Shown here: positions 24,937 through 33,325 of the stretch, in pieces | How the letters are laid out: each line of letters opens with the position of its first letter | Numbering within the stretch: position 1 is the first letter of the stretch | Source of the DNA: Trinickia fusca | Lineage (GTDB): Bacteria; Pseudomonadota; Gammaproteobacteria; Burkholderiales; Burkholderiaceae | Reading direction: 5' to 3' | Assembly (NCBI RefSeq): GCF_003628145.1 | Contig: NZ_RBZV01000022.1 | Span: 1 to 34,926 of the forward strand | Length of the DNA stretch: 34,926 nt | The notes under the pieces: generated by a model | Told to the model about the DNA's origin: nothing | Seen by the model: only the letters and a program-made list of their open reading frames with translations | Databases searched by the model: none | Program-made: the position numbers and the translations under genes

Positions 24937-26025
24937 ATGAAAGCCTGGATGCTCGACGAACCCGGCAAACCCTTGGCGCTGCGCGAAGAACCGACGCCGC
25001 TACCGCGGCGCGGGGCTGTGCTGCTGCAGATGGAGGCTGTGCCGCTGCTCAGCTATACGCGTGCGTACGTCGAAGGCAAGCTGCCGTATGCATTTCCGCC
25101 CGGCCCGTTTTCGCCGGGGACGAACGGCGTCGGCAGGATCGTGGCCGTCGGTGAGGGCGTATTCGGCTTGCGACCCGGACAGCGCGTGGTAGTGAATCCG
25201 TACTGGGTGGCCGATGAAGCGGTGGCTGAGCCCGAGCAGATTCTCATCGGCCTGACCGGTATCAGCGCGGCCAGTGCGCCGATGCTGGCCGATTTTCCGC
25301 ATGGGACGCTGCGCGAGTTCGCCGAATTCCCCGCTTCGACCGTGCTGGCGCTCGATGGCCTCGATGCCGTGCCGTCAGCGCGCCTGGCGGCGCTCGGCAA
25401 ATTTTCGGTGCCGTTCGGCGGCTTGCGCCGCGGCAGGCTCCAGGCCGGCGAGACAGTGGTCGTGAACGGCGCGACGGGCTACTTCGGCTCAGCAGCCGTG
25501 ATCGCGGCGCTGGCGCTCGGCGCCGGCCGCGTCGTCGCGCTTGGTCGCCGCGCCGAGCCACTCGCAAAGCTCGTCGAGCTGGGCCGCGGCCGCGTCGTGG
25601 CGGTCGTGCTGACGGGCGATGGCGTACGCGATGTCGCTGCGATTCGGGAAGCCGCTGGCGGCGGCGCCGATCTCGCCTTCGATATGGTTGGCCACGCACA
25701 GGAACCGAATGCGACGCTTGCGGCGCTGCGCAGTCTGCGCCGCAACGGGCGGCTCGTGCTGATGGGCAGTATGAATGTCGATCTGCCCATCACCTACGGC
25801 GAGATGCTGCTCAACAACTGGGAGCTGATCGGTCACTTCATGTACTCGCGCGCCGATTACCTCGCGCTCGTCTCGCTCGTGGCGTCGGGACAGTTGTCGC
25901 TCGATGTGGTCGAGCTCTCGACCTATCCGTTCGCGCAGCTCGAAGCGGCGATCGATCGCGCGGGTGCCGCACAGGGGCTGCAATGCACCGTTGCCAGCGC
26001 AGAAGGAGAACGGGCCTGGGGTTGA
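24937..26025 (+). CDS. Zinc-less MDR oxidoreductase (quinone oxidoreductase-like)
   Basis: 362 residues of the medium-chain dehydrogenase/reductase superfamily. The N-terminal GroES-like domain starts MKAWMLDEPGKPLALREEPT and includes PGTNGVGRIVAVGEGVFGLRPGQRV. The Rossmann domain has ETVVVNGATGYFGSAAVIAA near residues 174-190. The only cysteine is near the C-terminus, so the catalytic and structural zinc sites are absent; this points to NADPH quinone/enone reductases rather than alcohol dehydrogenases. ATG 24937 follows GGAGAGAG. It is divergent from and probably controlled by the LysR gene. Confidence 0.9.
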   Translation: MKAWMLDEPGKPLALREEPTPLPRRGAVLLQMEAVPLLSYTRAYVEGKLPYAFPPGPFSPGTNGVGRIVAVGEGVFGLRPGQRVVVNPYWVADEAVAEPEQILIGLTGISAASAPMLADFPHGTLREFAEFPASTVLALDGLDAVPSARLAALGKFSVPFGGLRRGRLQAGETVVVNGATGYFGSAAVIAALALGAGRVVALGRRAEPLAKLVELGRGRVVAVVLTGDGVRDVAAIREAAGGGADLAFDMVGHAQEPNATLAALRSLRRNGRLVLMGSMNVDLPITYGEMLLNNWELIGHFMYSRADYLALVSLVASGQLSLDVVELSTYPFAQLEAAIDRAGAAQGLQCTVASAEGERAWG

Positions 26026-26244
26026 GCGCTGCGCGACCGATCGCGCCAGGGACGGCTCTCGCGGCGAGTCAATGTATTCCAGGATGCCGGAAGGGGGCCG
26101 TACAACGATCAATAGGCCGGGCGGTCGTGAGGCGCGAGCTTGGGAAATTTGAAATGTAACCGAGACCGTCGGCTACTGGCCGCGCCCGGCCGGCGGAAAT
26201 CGACCGAGGCTGTGAGAAAACGCACGAACTCAGCACGGGGAAAA

Positions 26245-26670
26245 TTACTCGCGTCTAAAACTGAGAATACCCCGTCCCATTGATTTTCCTGAATCTAATG
26301 GATTCGGCATCCAGGCCGAAATGATGTCGAGCGTGTCTCCATCAAGCTTATAGAATCGCTCCTGCTCACTGCCGCTCCAGGCTTCATTCCAAGACGAGTC
26401 AATCTTTATGACTAACCTATCACCATCTATCCGATATCGACCTGTATAGGCCATCATAGTACGGAAAAGTGCCGCCAATTTCTCATCTGTATTTCCAGGC
26501 TCCCGCGCCTTTGCGGTAACTAGCGTCATCATTCTCCCATCAGAACCGAGGATAAGATACCCATTGGGGTCGGCGCCCCACGGTTGCGTGCGCTCCTTCG
26601 AATCCTGAAGCTCAGTATGAAGAGAAACCAGCCGCCAGCAACCGTGGAGCTTACTGTCGCGCTCAGACAT
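26245..26670 (-). CDS. Lipocalin-like domain protein
   Basis: 141 residues, starting MSERDSKLHGCWRLVSLHTE, with GYLILGSDGRMMTLVT, then AYTGRYRIDGDRLVIKIDSS and ERFYKLDGDTLDIISA. This is the pattern of the short bacterial lipocalin-like domain (Lipocalin_5 type), an antiparallel beta-barrel often found in accessory or biosynthetic gene clusters. GGAGG precedes the ATG at 26670. The gene is markedly more AT-rich than the cob or efflux genes, suggesting a different origin. It lies 102 bases after the DUF2867 gene, on the same strand. No ligand can be inferred. Confidence 0.82.
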   Translation of the reverse strand: MSERDSKLHGCWRLVSLHTELQDSKERTQPWGADPNGYLILGSDGRMMTLVTAKAREPGNTDEKLAALFRTMMAYTGRYRIDGDRLVIKIDSSWNEAWSGSEQERFYKLDGDTLDIISAWMPNPLDSGKSMGRGILSFRRE

Positions 26671-26772
26671 ATTCCCTCCTGTAGTATTTCACCGGAATGT
26701 ACCTATCTGTTGAATTTAGGGTATCTGTCGTTCAACGCTGGACGCTAGCCCAGGCTACGCTTTCCGCTTGGC

Positions 26773-27288
26773 CTACCTGGCTTCCGGAGACACGTTATCG
26801 CGCCGATTGACCGCCGTTTGTAGCATCGAGCGAGACAGGAGCCTATGAAACGGCATGATGACAAACAAGTAGACTCTTCCAAGGAGATTATTGATTTTGA
26901 CCAAGGTCGAAATCGTCACTTCCGATCCCTTCAGACCCGGTTGCATGCTTATCCAGATCCGAAAATCCAGATGCTTGTCGTCACCACCGACGACGACTTC
27001 AGTGCCTGTACTTGAAATAATCGGAAACACGCCAATCTTCCCCAACCCGCGATCGCTAAAGTCAATACTTGCCTTTAGCCCGAACGGCGCCACGATTCCG
27101 TTACGCAAGGCAATCAGCCATCTGACCATGTGTGGCGGATCGGCGAACACGGCGCGCGCTGCTTGCTCGGCGTCGACGTAGGTTCGATCTGCCTGACCGG
27201 AATAGCCATCGGCGAAATCAATATGCGTCAATCCTGACGCACGAATTGCCGCCGTCGGCGCGGGAATCAGCGAGACTTTGTTTTTCAT
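26773..27288 (-). CDS. DUF2867-family protein
   Basis: 171 residues, starting MKNKVSLIPAPTAAIRASGL, with HIDFADGYSGQADRTYVDAE, FADPPHMVRWLIALRNGIVA and DDKHLDFRIWISM, ending with a hydrophobic helix (LLGRVYLFVIMPFHRLLSRS). This pattern is typical of DUF2867 proteins, whose function is unknown; some occur fused to NAD-dependent epimerase-like domains. The ATG at 27288 has AGAGG upstream. It is the middle gene of the pfpI-DUF2867-lipocalin run. Confidence 0.82.
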   Translation of the reverse strand: MKNKVSLIPAPTAAIRASGLTHIDFADGYSGQADRTYVDAEQAARAVFADPPHMVRWLIALRNGIVAPFGLKASIDFSDRGLGKIGVFPIISSTGTEVVVGGDDKHLDFRIWISMQPGLKGSEVTISTLVKINNLLGRVYLFVIMPFHRLLSRSMLQTAVNRRDNVSPEAR

Positions 27289-27352
27289 GAGTAGCCTCTG
27301 AAAATGTAGTGCGGTGCCCCGGGTGAAATTTCCAATGTATCGCCACAAAGAA

Positions 27353-27970
27353 TCAACGACCGCGATATTGCGCGCCCCCTTGCTCGATGCTGGATACAAT
27401 CAGTCCTTCGTAGATGCCATATTGCCCCGCAGGCAATACCGGCCGTAATGCCTCCAGGCTTTTCTGCGCACCGAACAGGCGTTCGACAACCCAGCCAACC
27501 AGATAGAGTGCGGCAAGACAACCGCCAGCCGTCGCGACATTGCCACTGCTCATGAATGGTCTGTCGTCCAATTCCACACCTTCTGCGCGCAGGGACGCTC
27601 TCGCATCAGGATGTGTCGTCGCCCGGCGTTCCGGAAGCAAGCCCAACCGCGCAAGAATGAACGCGCCCGCACAGATGGAACCGATCAACTGACGGCCTGG
27701 ATCCAGCTGGAACGCCCCCATGAAGGTTGCGTCCGAGATGGCAGCCGGCACGCCCTCCTTACCGCTGGCGAATAACACAACATCGGCCTGGTTGGCCTCT
27801 TCGAGTCGGCCGTGTGTGTGGATCAGCAGACCGTTTGACGATCGGAGTTCCGATTGCTTGCCGAGTATGCGAACTTGCCAATCGTCTCGATTGCGCCCCA
27901 GAATATCCCACATCAAGAACAGGTCGATGTCGGTGAATTGCTCAAAAGTGATCAGCGCGATTTGCTTCAT
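27353..27970 (-). CDS. DJ-1/PfpI-family protein (isonitrile hydratase-like)
   Basis: 205 residues of the class I glutamine amidotransferase-like DJ-1/PfpI fold. It starts MKQIALITFEQFTDIDLFLM. The nucleophile elbow carries C100 in IGSICAGAFILARLG, and H120 lies in ATTHPDARAS; both are conserved in the isonitrile-hydratase/GlxA-N-terminal branch. SSGNVATAGGCLAALYLVGW is also typical. Possible activities include a hydratase or a glyoxalase-like reaction; the sequence does not decide. It is the first gene of the minus-strand run and is divergent from a TetR gene that probably controls it. Confidence 0.88.
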   Translation of the reverse strand: MKQIALITFEQFTDIDLFLMWDILGRNRDDWQVRILGKQSELRSSNGLLIHTHGRLEEANQADVVLFASGKEGVPAAISDATFMGAFQLDPGRQLIGSICAGAFILARLGLLPERRATTHPDARASLRAEGVELDDRPFMSSGNVATAGGCLAALYLVGWVVERLFGAQKSLEALRPVLPAGQYGIYEGLIVSSIEQGGAQYRGR

Positions 27971-28088
27971 TAGTGGTTCCGCTCACTGCTGCTGATTGCC
28001 TGCGATCAGCGAACAAATACAATGGAAACCGCAGTCTAGCGACGCCGGTAAGACCATACACAGTCTGTACGTTATCGATATCAACCAA

Positions 28089-28637
28089 ATGCTGACGCGA
28101 GATCAATGGATAGCTGCAGGGTTCGATGCCCTCGATCAGGAAGGATATCCCGGTGTTTCGGCCGAGCGCCTGGCTCGGCGATTGAATGTGACGCGGGGCT
28201 CGTTCTATCACCATTTCCGTAGCAAAGAGGACTTCGTTCGTGCCCTGCTAGCGCAATGGGAGTCAGACTACACGGACCGGATGCTTGCGTATGCGGCAGA
28301 GGGGCGCACCCTGGATGACGTGCTGGCACGTTACCTGGTGGTGGCCGCCGACAAACAGCCGCAGAGAGAAATCGAAATTCGGGCATGGGCGCGCCAGGAC
28401 CCACTGGTTGCCGAATACCAGGAGCGGGTGGACAGCACCCGATTGTCCTTCGCCATCTCGGTTTGCCGTGCGAGGATAGACGACCCTGTCGACGCGGAAC
28501 TCATTGCGTGCTTCGCTCACCTGTGTTTGATCGGCGGACAGCAATCAGGCCACAGAAATCAACCCGCCGCTTTTTCGCAACTCGCGCAAACCGCGCTTAC
28601 GCGGTTGCGGAGTTCGCTGCACCCGAGTCAGCTTTAA
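28089..28637 (+). CDS. TetR-family transcriptional regulator
   Basis: 182 residues. The DNA-binding domain fills residues about 1-55: MLTRDQWIAAGFDALDQEGY, then SAERLARRLNVTRGSFYHHF and RSKEDFVRALL. The C-terminal helical ligand domain contains EIEIRAWARQDPLVAEYQER, common in this TetR subgroup. ATG 28089 is taken because it gives the usual TetR start, but no strong ribosome binding site is visible. It is divergent from pfpI (119-bp gap) and probably regulates that operon. Confidence 0.88.
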   Translation: MLTRDQWIAAGFDALDQEGYPGVSAERLARRLNVTRGSFYHHFRSKEDFVRALLAQWESDYTDRMLAYAAEGRTLDDVLARYLVVAADKQPQREIEIRAWARQDPLVAEYQERVDSTRLSFAISVCRARIDDPVDAELIACFAHLCLIGGQQSGHRNQPAAFSQLAQTALTRLRSSLHPSQL

Positions 28638-28704
28638 CTCTTGGCGCGCATCGATGAGTTTGGAAAGCAAGAGACAGTCACGAAAATTCAAGGTGCGAGG
28701 ACTA

Positions 28705-29295
28705 TCAAGGCATCGAAAACGTCATGGGGCTTCTCGGTGCCATCTTGGCTTGAATTGCTGGATCTCGACGGATGTCGTAAAAGCAGCTTTGAGACATATC
28801 GTCAAACCCCAGCCTAACATCGCGATGCGAGGCCATCCCCGCAACGGCATCGTTAGGCGGCGTGTCTGAGAGAGAGATCTCTATGCTCCCGACATCCCAC
28901 ACTAGAGTTGCATAGCCCATAGCCCCTTGCTTTGTGTACAGGGTACCGATCCTTGCCTTCGGCTGTCCGAATATAGTAAACAAGCGGTTTAGAATGAGCG
29001 GGTAAGTATCCGGCTCAAGCCCACGATTGACAGATGCCACGAGCCCATTGCATAGCGTCATACTGCCATTCAAATAGTTTTTGGATTTATCTGCAAAATC
29101 CACTTCGTAACTCATACCGTCACTGGAATCCGCTTTGGCGACGGTATAGCCGGAGTCTCTGAAGTATTGCTCGACCTCAGCAAATGGCCTCGCCGCAAGC
29201 ACCGTTACAACGTCTGGAGCAGCTTGCGCACAATTGAGTGCAGTAAATTCAATCACTGCAACGGCACAACGAAGAAGAATTCGACGGACCTGCAC
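28705..29295 (-). CDS. Secreted protein of unknown function
   Basis: 196 residues with a signal peptide: VRRILLRCAVAVIEFTALNC, then AQA, with probable cleavage before APDVVTV. The mature part has mixed strands and helices (FAEVEQYFRDSGYTVAKADS, NGSMTLCNGLVASVNRGLEP, YATLVWDVGSIEISLSD) and two cysteines that could form a disulfide. The start is GTG 29295, preceded by GGGGGAAAG. I do not recognise the family. Composition is more AT-rich than the nearby polyamine operon, and the gene is convergent with the TetR gene. The periplasm is the likely location. Confidence 0.68.
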   Translation of the reverse strand: MQVRRILLRCAVAVIEFTALNCAQAAPDVVTVLAARPFAEVEQYFRDSGYTVAKADSSDGMSYEVDFADKSKNYLNGSMTLCNGLVASVNRGLEPDTYPLILNRLFTIFGQPKARIGTLYTKQGAMGYATLVWDVGSIEISLSDTPPNDAVAGMASHRDVRLGFDDMSQSCFYDIRRDPAIQAKMAPRSPMTFSMP

Positions 29296-29558
29296 CTTTC
29301 CCCCATTTTTCTAATCTCGCGGAAATTTTAGCGTGACCGCTTCTGGCCGCGCACTGCCGGCTAACCATCAACCGGTCCTCAGGTCGGAGCGGCGAATGCG
29401 TGGCGCCTGCCGTATGTCCAGGCCAATATCTTCTGGTATGCGCCAGCGACCCAGCCGGGATCGAGTCTCAGGGTGAATTGGCAATTGCGCTCGCGGCTGC
29501 AGGATTGCTGCGTATGCCGCTGCGGCGAGGGATAGGCGTGTCGGAGCGCAGGCAGACA

Positions 29559-30017
29559 TCATCCGTCGTGCCGCCCGCGAAGTCGCCAAAAGACCAACCC
29601 TCCGAACAAGCCCGAAATAGCGAAGCGCAGGCCAGGATCAACCAGCAGTTCAAGCCAAGTACGCATCTCGTCTGCATCCCAGCGGTACCAAAGCGGAACC
29701 ATGCCGACTCCCATGGCCGCTCCTCCAACGGCATAAAACGGAAGGCGGCAAATCCGGAATGTTCGCGCTAGCGCATAAAGCAGAAAACTTGGGACGGCCG
29801 TCAAAACCATTGCAATCATCGAAAGAAACGGTATGCCCATTGCGACCATCAGTCCGGCACCGACCACTTCGCGCAGATGCCACGTCTCGGAGAACATATG
29901 AAATGCGCTGGGTATGACTAAGCTGGCCGCCCCGGCGACGACACCGGCCGCCCAGGCGATAACTACCTGTTGAGTCAGCAAACTATCTTCTCTATTGCCT
30001 GTCGTCATGGCATTCAT
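29559..30017 (-). CDS. Small integral membrane protein of unknown function
   Basis: 152 residues with about four membrane helices: VIAWAAGVVAGAASLVIPSA, VVGAGLMVAMGIPFLSMIAM with VLTAVPSFLLYALA, FYAVGGAAMGVGMVPLW and FAISGLFGGLVFW, ending in a basic tail RLRGRHDG. It starts 15 bases after the DUF1190 gene stop, so it may be the fourth gene of that operon. It does not show the DUF350 pattern of the membrane protein that accompanies YjfC-type enzymes in E. coli. An in-frame ATG at 30008 is an equally good start. The function is unknown. Confidence 0.68.
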   Translation of the reverse strand: MNAMTTGNREDSLLTQQVVIAWAAGVVAGAASLVIPSAFHMFSETWHLREVVGAGLMVAMGIPFLSMIAMVLTAVPSFLLYALARTFRICRLPFYAVGGAAMGVGMVPLWYRWDADEMRTWLELLVDPGLRFAISGLFGGLVFWRLRGRHDG

Positions 30018-30032
30018 CCATGGGTGGTAGCT

Positions 30033-30566
30033 TCAACCGCCACCCGACCCATGTCCACTACCCCCACCACGCGATGACATGAAGCCGCCTCGCGAGATGG
30101 CGTGTCCCTCGCTGACGGACACGCTGCGCGGTGTCGCATGAAATGCCGTCGCCCCCGCCGACAGCGCACTTTCGCGCACTGCGAGCGTCGACACCATACC
30201 GTGCTGAAACGGCACACCGGTCGTATGCAGCCCACTCGCGTGATAGACGACGCCGTCGCGCGTGTAGTACGGACCGTACCAGCCGCTCGTCGCAACGGTC
30301 CTCGATGACGTGATGTCGAGGTCACTGCCTCCCGATGCAGCCGACGCGGCCACTGCCGTGTCGTCAGCGTTAACGAACTCGCAGTCCTCAGGCTCGTTCC
30401 AGTCCTGCAAGCACGCTTCGCGCGACGCATAGCCGGTACGCTCGATGTCCACTACCTCATCGTGCGGCGATAGCCAGATCATCGTGCCCGCCGCCAGACC
30501 GCTGAACCCGATTAGATAGAGCAGCGGCTTTGTCAAATTGCGCTTTTTTTTGTGATGCGTCGTCAT
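30033..30566 (-). CDS. ygiB: DUF1190 protein, YgiB-like
   Basis: 177 residues. A basic start (HHKKKRNLTKPLL) leads into one membrane or signal helix (LYLIGFSGLAAGTMIWL). Next comes the family's cysteine-containing segment GYASREACLQDWNEPEDCE, then a GWYGPYYTRDGVVYHASGL region, and a Ser/Gly-rich tail ending GGGSGHGSGGG. DUF1190 proteins (YgiB, YjfM) sit beside YgiC/YjfC peptide-polyamine ligase-like enzymes in enterobacteria, as here. ATG 30566 is chosen over longer readings that run into the ygiC-like gene. It lies 14 bases after that gene's stop. The molecular role is unknown; attachment to the cell envelope is likely. Confidence 0.88.
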   Translation of the reverse strand: MTTHHKKKRNLTKPLLYLIGFSGLAAGTMIWLSPHDEVVDIERTGYASREACLQDWNEPEDCEFVNADDTAVAASAASGGSDLDITSSRTVATSGWYGPYYTRDGVVYHASGLHTTGVPFQHGMVSTLAVRESALSAGATAFHATPRSVSVSEGHAISRGGFMSSRGGGSGHGSGGG

Positions 30567-30580
30567 GTAAGGTCCGGCGT

Positions 30581-31756
30581 TCAGCCGCGCGTGAAGTAAT
30601 GAGGAACAAAATTGGACGTGTTGGTGGCGACCAGCCCCGCCTGTTCGCGCACGCACAGTCCGGCCGGCGCGTCATCGACGATCCATGCCCCGAGGGTCAC
30701 ATATCGGTCGCCGAACTGCGGTGCAGGCGCGAACGCCTGGTACACAAAGCCCTCGCTGCCGTAATCGCCGCCTGTTTCGATGCGACGGCCGTCGGGCGTC
30801 ACGAGCGTGACGTTGGCGCCTTCCCGCGACAGCAGCGGCTTTTTCACATAAGGACGGCGGCTGAAATGCGCCTCATGGAACGACGCTTCGAGCAGATTCG
30901 GATGATCGGGAAACAGCTCCCAAAGGATGGGCAGGATTCCCTTGTTCGACAACACCGCTTTCCATGGCGGCTCGATCCAGCGGCAACGGTCCTTCAGCAG
31001 TTCGTCGCCAAAGGCCGAACTCATCATCCATTCCCAGGGGAACAACTTGAACATCAGTTCGATCGGCTGGCCTTGCAGATCGACGAAGCGCCCATTCCCA
31101 TCGTTGCCGATGTCTTGCATGTTGATCAGCTTCACCGGCCAGCCGGCCTGCACCGCCGTATCCATCAGGTACTCGGTGTTGCAAACGTCTTCCTGGCTGT
31201 CGTACATGCAGGCGAAATGCAATAGCGGCGCGTCGCGGTAGTGGTCGCGCAGCCAGCGCCACCGTGCGATCAGCGATTCGTGCAGGCTATTGAACTGATC
31301 GTCGCCGGGGCGCACGTCCTCTTTCCAGAACCATTGCGCCAGACTCGCCTCGATGATGGATGTTGGCGTGTCGGCGTTGTACTCGTACATTTTCGGTTGG
31401 CCATCGGCGCCGATCGTCAGGTCGAAGCGGCCGTACAGCGTCGGGTCGTCCCGCTCCCAAGACTCGCGAATCCACGCGCCGGCGCGCGTGCCGATACCGA
31501 GCCTGACGAACAGATCGCGCTCGATCACGTGCTCGACGGCGGCCAGGCACAGGCGGTTCAGTTCGAGTGCAGCTGCGTAGAGGTTTTCGACTTCCTCCTC
31601 CGAGAACGCGTACGCAATGTCCTCGCGCCAATAGACAAACGTGTGCTGATCGACCGGCTGCGGCACGTCGTTCTCGTCGAGCGAGTGAAAGTGAAAGCCG
31701 ATCGATTCGAGGCGAGCCGGCCAGTCCGGCCGCGGCGTTTGCGCGATGCGTTTCAT
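30581..31756 (-). CDS. ygiC: Glutathionylspermidine-synthase-family ATP-grasp ligase, YgiC-like
   Basis: 391 residues of the GSP-synthase C-terminal (ATP-grasp) family, which joins a peptide carboxylate to a polyamine amine using ATP. Signature parts are LYGRFDLTIGADGQPKMYEY followed by NADTPTSIIEASLAQWFW, ELMFKLFPWEWMM, SNKGILPILWELFPDHPNLL and YVKKPLLSREGANVTL. It lacks the amidase domain of the bifunctional E. coli Gsp enzyme, like YgiC and YjfC, whose substrates are not established to my knowledge. The ATG overlaps the stop of the homospermidine synthase gene (ATGA), so the two are translationally coupled. This suggests homospermidine or a relative as the amine. Confidence 0.92.
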   Translation of the reverse strand: MKRIAQTPRPDWPARLESIGFHFHSLDENDVPQPVDQHTFVYWREDIAYAFSEEEVENLYAAALELNRLCLAAVEHVIERDLFVRLGIGTRAGAWIRESWERDDPTLYGRFDLTIGADGQPKMYEYNADTPTSIIEASLAQWFWKEDVRPGDDQFNSLHESLIARWRWLRDHYRDAPLLHFACMYDSQEDVCNTEYLMDTAVQAGWPVKLINMQDIGNDGNGRFVDLQGQPIELMFKLFPWEWMMSSAFGDELLKDRCRWIEPPWKAVLSNKGILPILWELFPDHPNLLEASFHEAHFSRRPYVKKPLLSREGANVTLVTPDGRRIETGGDYGSEGFVYQAFAPAPQFGDRYVTLGAWIVDDAPAGLCVREQAGLVATNTSNFVPHYFTRG

Positions 31757-33207
31757 GCGGGCTTTGAGTGGAGATTGAAGACAGCCGTGTGCGCGACGTC
31801 GGCCTCGACGTGACGCTCACCGCAGAAGAAATCGTTGAATAACAACTCGGTGCTGCCGGGGCGCCAACGCGTCCAGACCCGCTCGATCGGCTCCCAGAAT
31901 GCCCGCACCCGCTCGAAGGTCACCGTGTGATCGAGCGCGTCGGATTCGACGATCCCGGCGCGCGGGTGCTCGATCATCCACTGCATGCCGCCGATGATGC
32001 TCGACACCACTTGCAGACTGGTCGCGTTGTTCAACGGCGCAATCGAGCGCGCGCGCTCGATCGACAGCGCCGAGCCAAGCCACAGCGATTCGCCGCGTCC
32101 GCTCATGACCAACACGCCGAGCTCGTCGGTGCCGGTCACCAGCTCGTCCTTCAGCACGCGCGCTCCGGCGAGGTTGTCGAGCCCATGGTCCGGCGCTGGC
32201 GTCCCGCCGGCGAGCGATGGTAGCCATGCGAGCGCCGCGTCGATCGGGCGGTAGGCGTAGTAGACGGTCGGCCGATAACGCACGTGGCCGTCGGCGTCGG
32301 TGAGCGTCAGGTAGTCGGCGATCGAGATCGATTCGTTGTGCGTGAGCACATGCGCGTCGAACGTGCCGTGATGCGGCGTCCAAGTGCGGACCTTCGTGTC
32401 GATGCCGTTGGTCGCGAGGCGTATCGCGGGTGCGGCGTGCCTGTAGCCATCGTCTTTCCGATAGCGCCGCGCTCCTGGTGGCAGCCGTGTCTCATGCGTG
32501 CCCCAGCCGATTTCGGCATCCTGCAGGCATTCGGCAATGAAGCCATCCACCGACCATGTATTGACGAACGTCCCTTCCCTTTCGGGCGTCGCGGTGCGCT
32601 GCGCATCTCGCTCCGAAATCTGGATCACGCGCACGTCGAGCTCGGCGGCAAGCGCCGCCCATTCATCGCGATGGCGAGGCACGCGTTGCCGCCACGCATG
32701 CAGGTCGAAGCGTGTCGCCATTTCGATAAGCGCACATTTCGCGAGCACGGACACGAAGCCAGGGTTGGCGCCATGCGCCACCAACGCCGTCTGCGTACCG
32801 TGTCGTGCGGCGGCGAGTGCGAGGATCTGCTCGCGCAGGGCGTAGTTGGTGGTGGAATCGGCGTCGCCGAGCGTGTAGGCCCACGGCTCGATGCCGGTGT
32901 CGAGATAGAACGCGCCGTGTCGTTGTGCGAGTTGGATCAGGGCGGCAGTTTCGACCGCCGATGCGAGATTAAGCAGAAAATCGCCGTTCTCGAGCAGTGG
33001 GCCAAGCACATCCGCGTAATTGGATTCTTCGATTCGGCGCACAATGAAGCGTAATCCCCACGCGTTCGCGAGCGCGACGCGCGCTTCATCTCCGTGCTGC
33101 TCGACTACCGTCACCTCACATGCGGGAAAGGCGGTGCGCAGCAGCGGCAACAGCGCCTGGCCCAGGTTACCGAATCCGACGATGACGACGTGACGAGGGT
33201 GATTCAT
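31753..33207 (-). CDS. hss: Homospermidine synthase
   Basis: 484 residues, close to bacterial homospermidine synthase (about 477), which makes sym-homospermidine from putrescine by an NAD-dependent aminobutyl transfer. The N-terminal Rossmann motif is VVIVGFGNLGQALLPLL (residues 7-23). The family segments YLDTGIEPWAY (101-111), HGANPGFVS (145-153), VRTWTPHHGTFDAHVLTHNE (273-292) and SISIADYLTLTD are present, as is YRPTVYYAYRP. It belongs to the saccharopine-dehydrogenase-like superfamily, so a carboxyspermidine-type activity is a remoter alternative. ATG 33207 lacks a good ribosome binding site. It is first in the hss-ygiC-ygiB operon. Confidence 0.92.
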   Translation of the reverse strand: MNHPRHVVIVGFGNLGQALLPLLRTAFPACEVTVVEQHGDEARVALANAWGLRFIVRRIEESNYADVLGPLLENGDFLLNLASAVETAALIQLAQRHGAFYLDTGIEPWAYTLGDADSTTNYALREQILALAAARHGTQTALVAHGANPGFVSVLAKCALIEMATRFDLHAWRQRVPRHRDEWAALAAELDVRVIQISERDAQRTATPEREGTFVNTWSVDGFIAECLQDAEIGWGTHETRLPPGARRYRKDDGYRHAAPAIRLATNGIDTKVRTWTPHHGTFDAHVLTHNESISIADYLTLTDADGHVRYRPTVYYAYRPIDAALAWLPSLAGGTPAPDHGLDNLAGARVLKDELVTGTDELGVLVMSGRGESLWLGSALSIERARSIAPLNNATSLQVVSSIIGGMQWMIEHPRAGIVESDALDHTVTFERVRAFWEPIERVWTRWRPGSTELLFNDFFCGERHVEADVAHTAVFNLHSKPA

Positions 33208-33325
33208 CAAGTGAAAAGGATGAGACGGCGAGCGCAAAGATGAGTGGATTGGGTGGCTTTCGGCCGCGCCGCATGATACCTCAGCGCAGTGCGGATGCTG
33301 CATGCTGACAACTGACCATCGCAAG

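Noticed and set aside
28060-28068. TetR operator ACAGTCTGT between pfpI and the TetR gene
   Set aside because: The arms are only four bases; a CAGTCT copy 30 bases upstream is too short to argue for a site.
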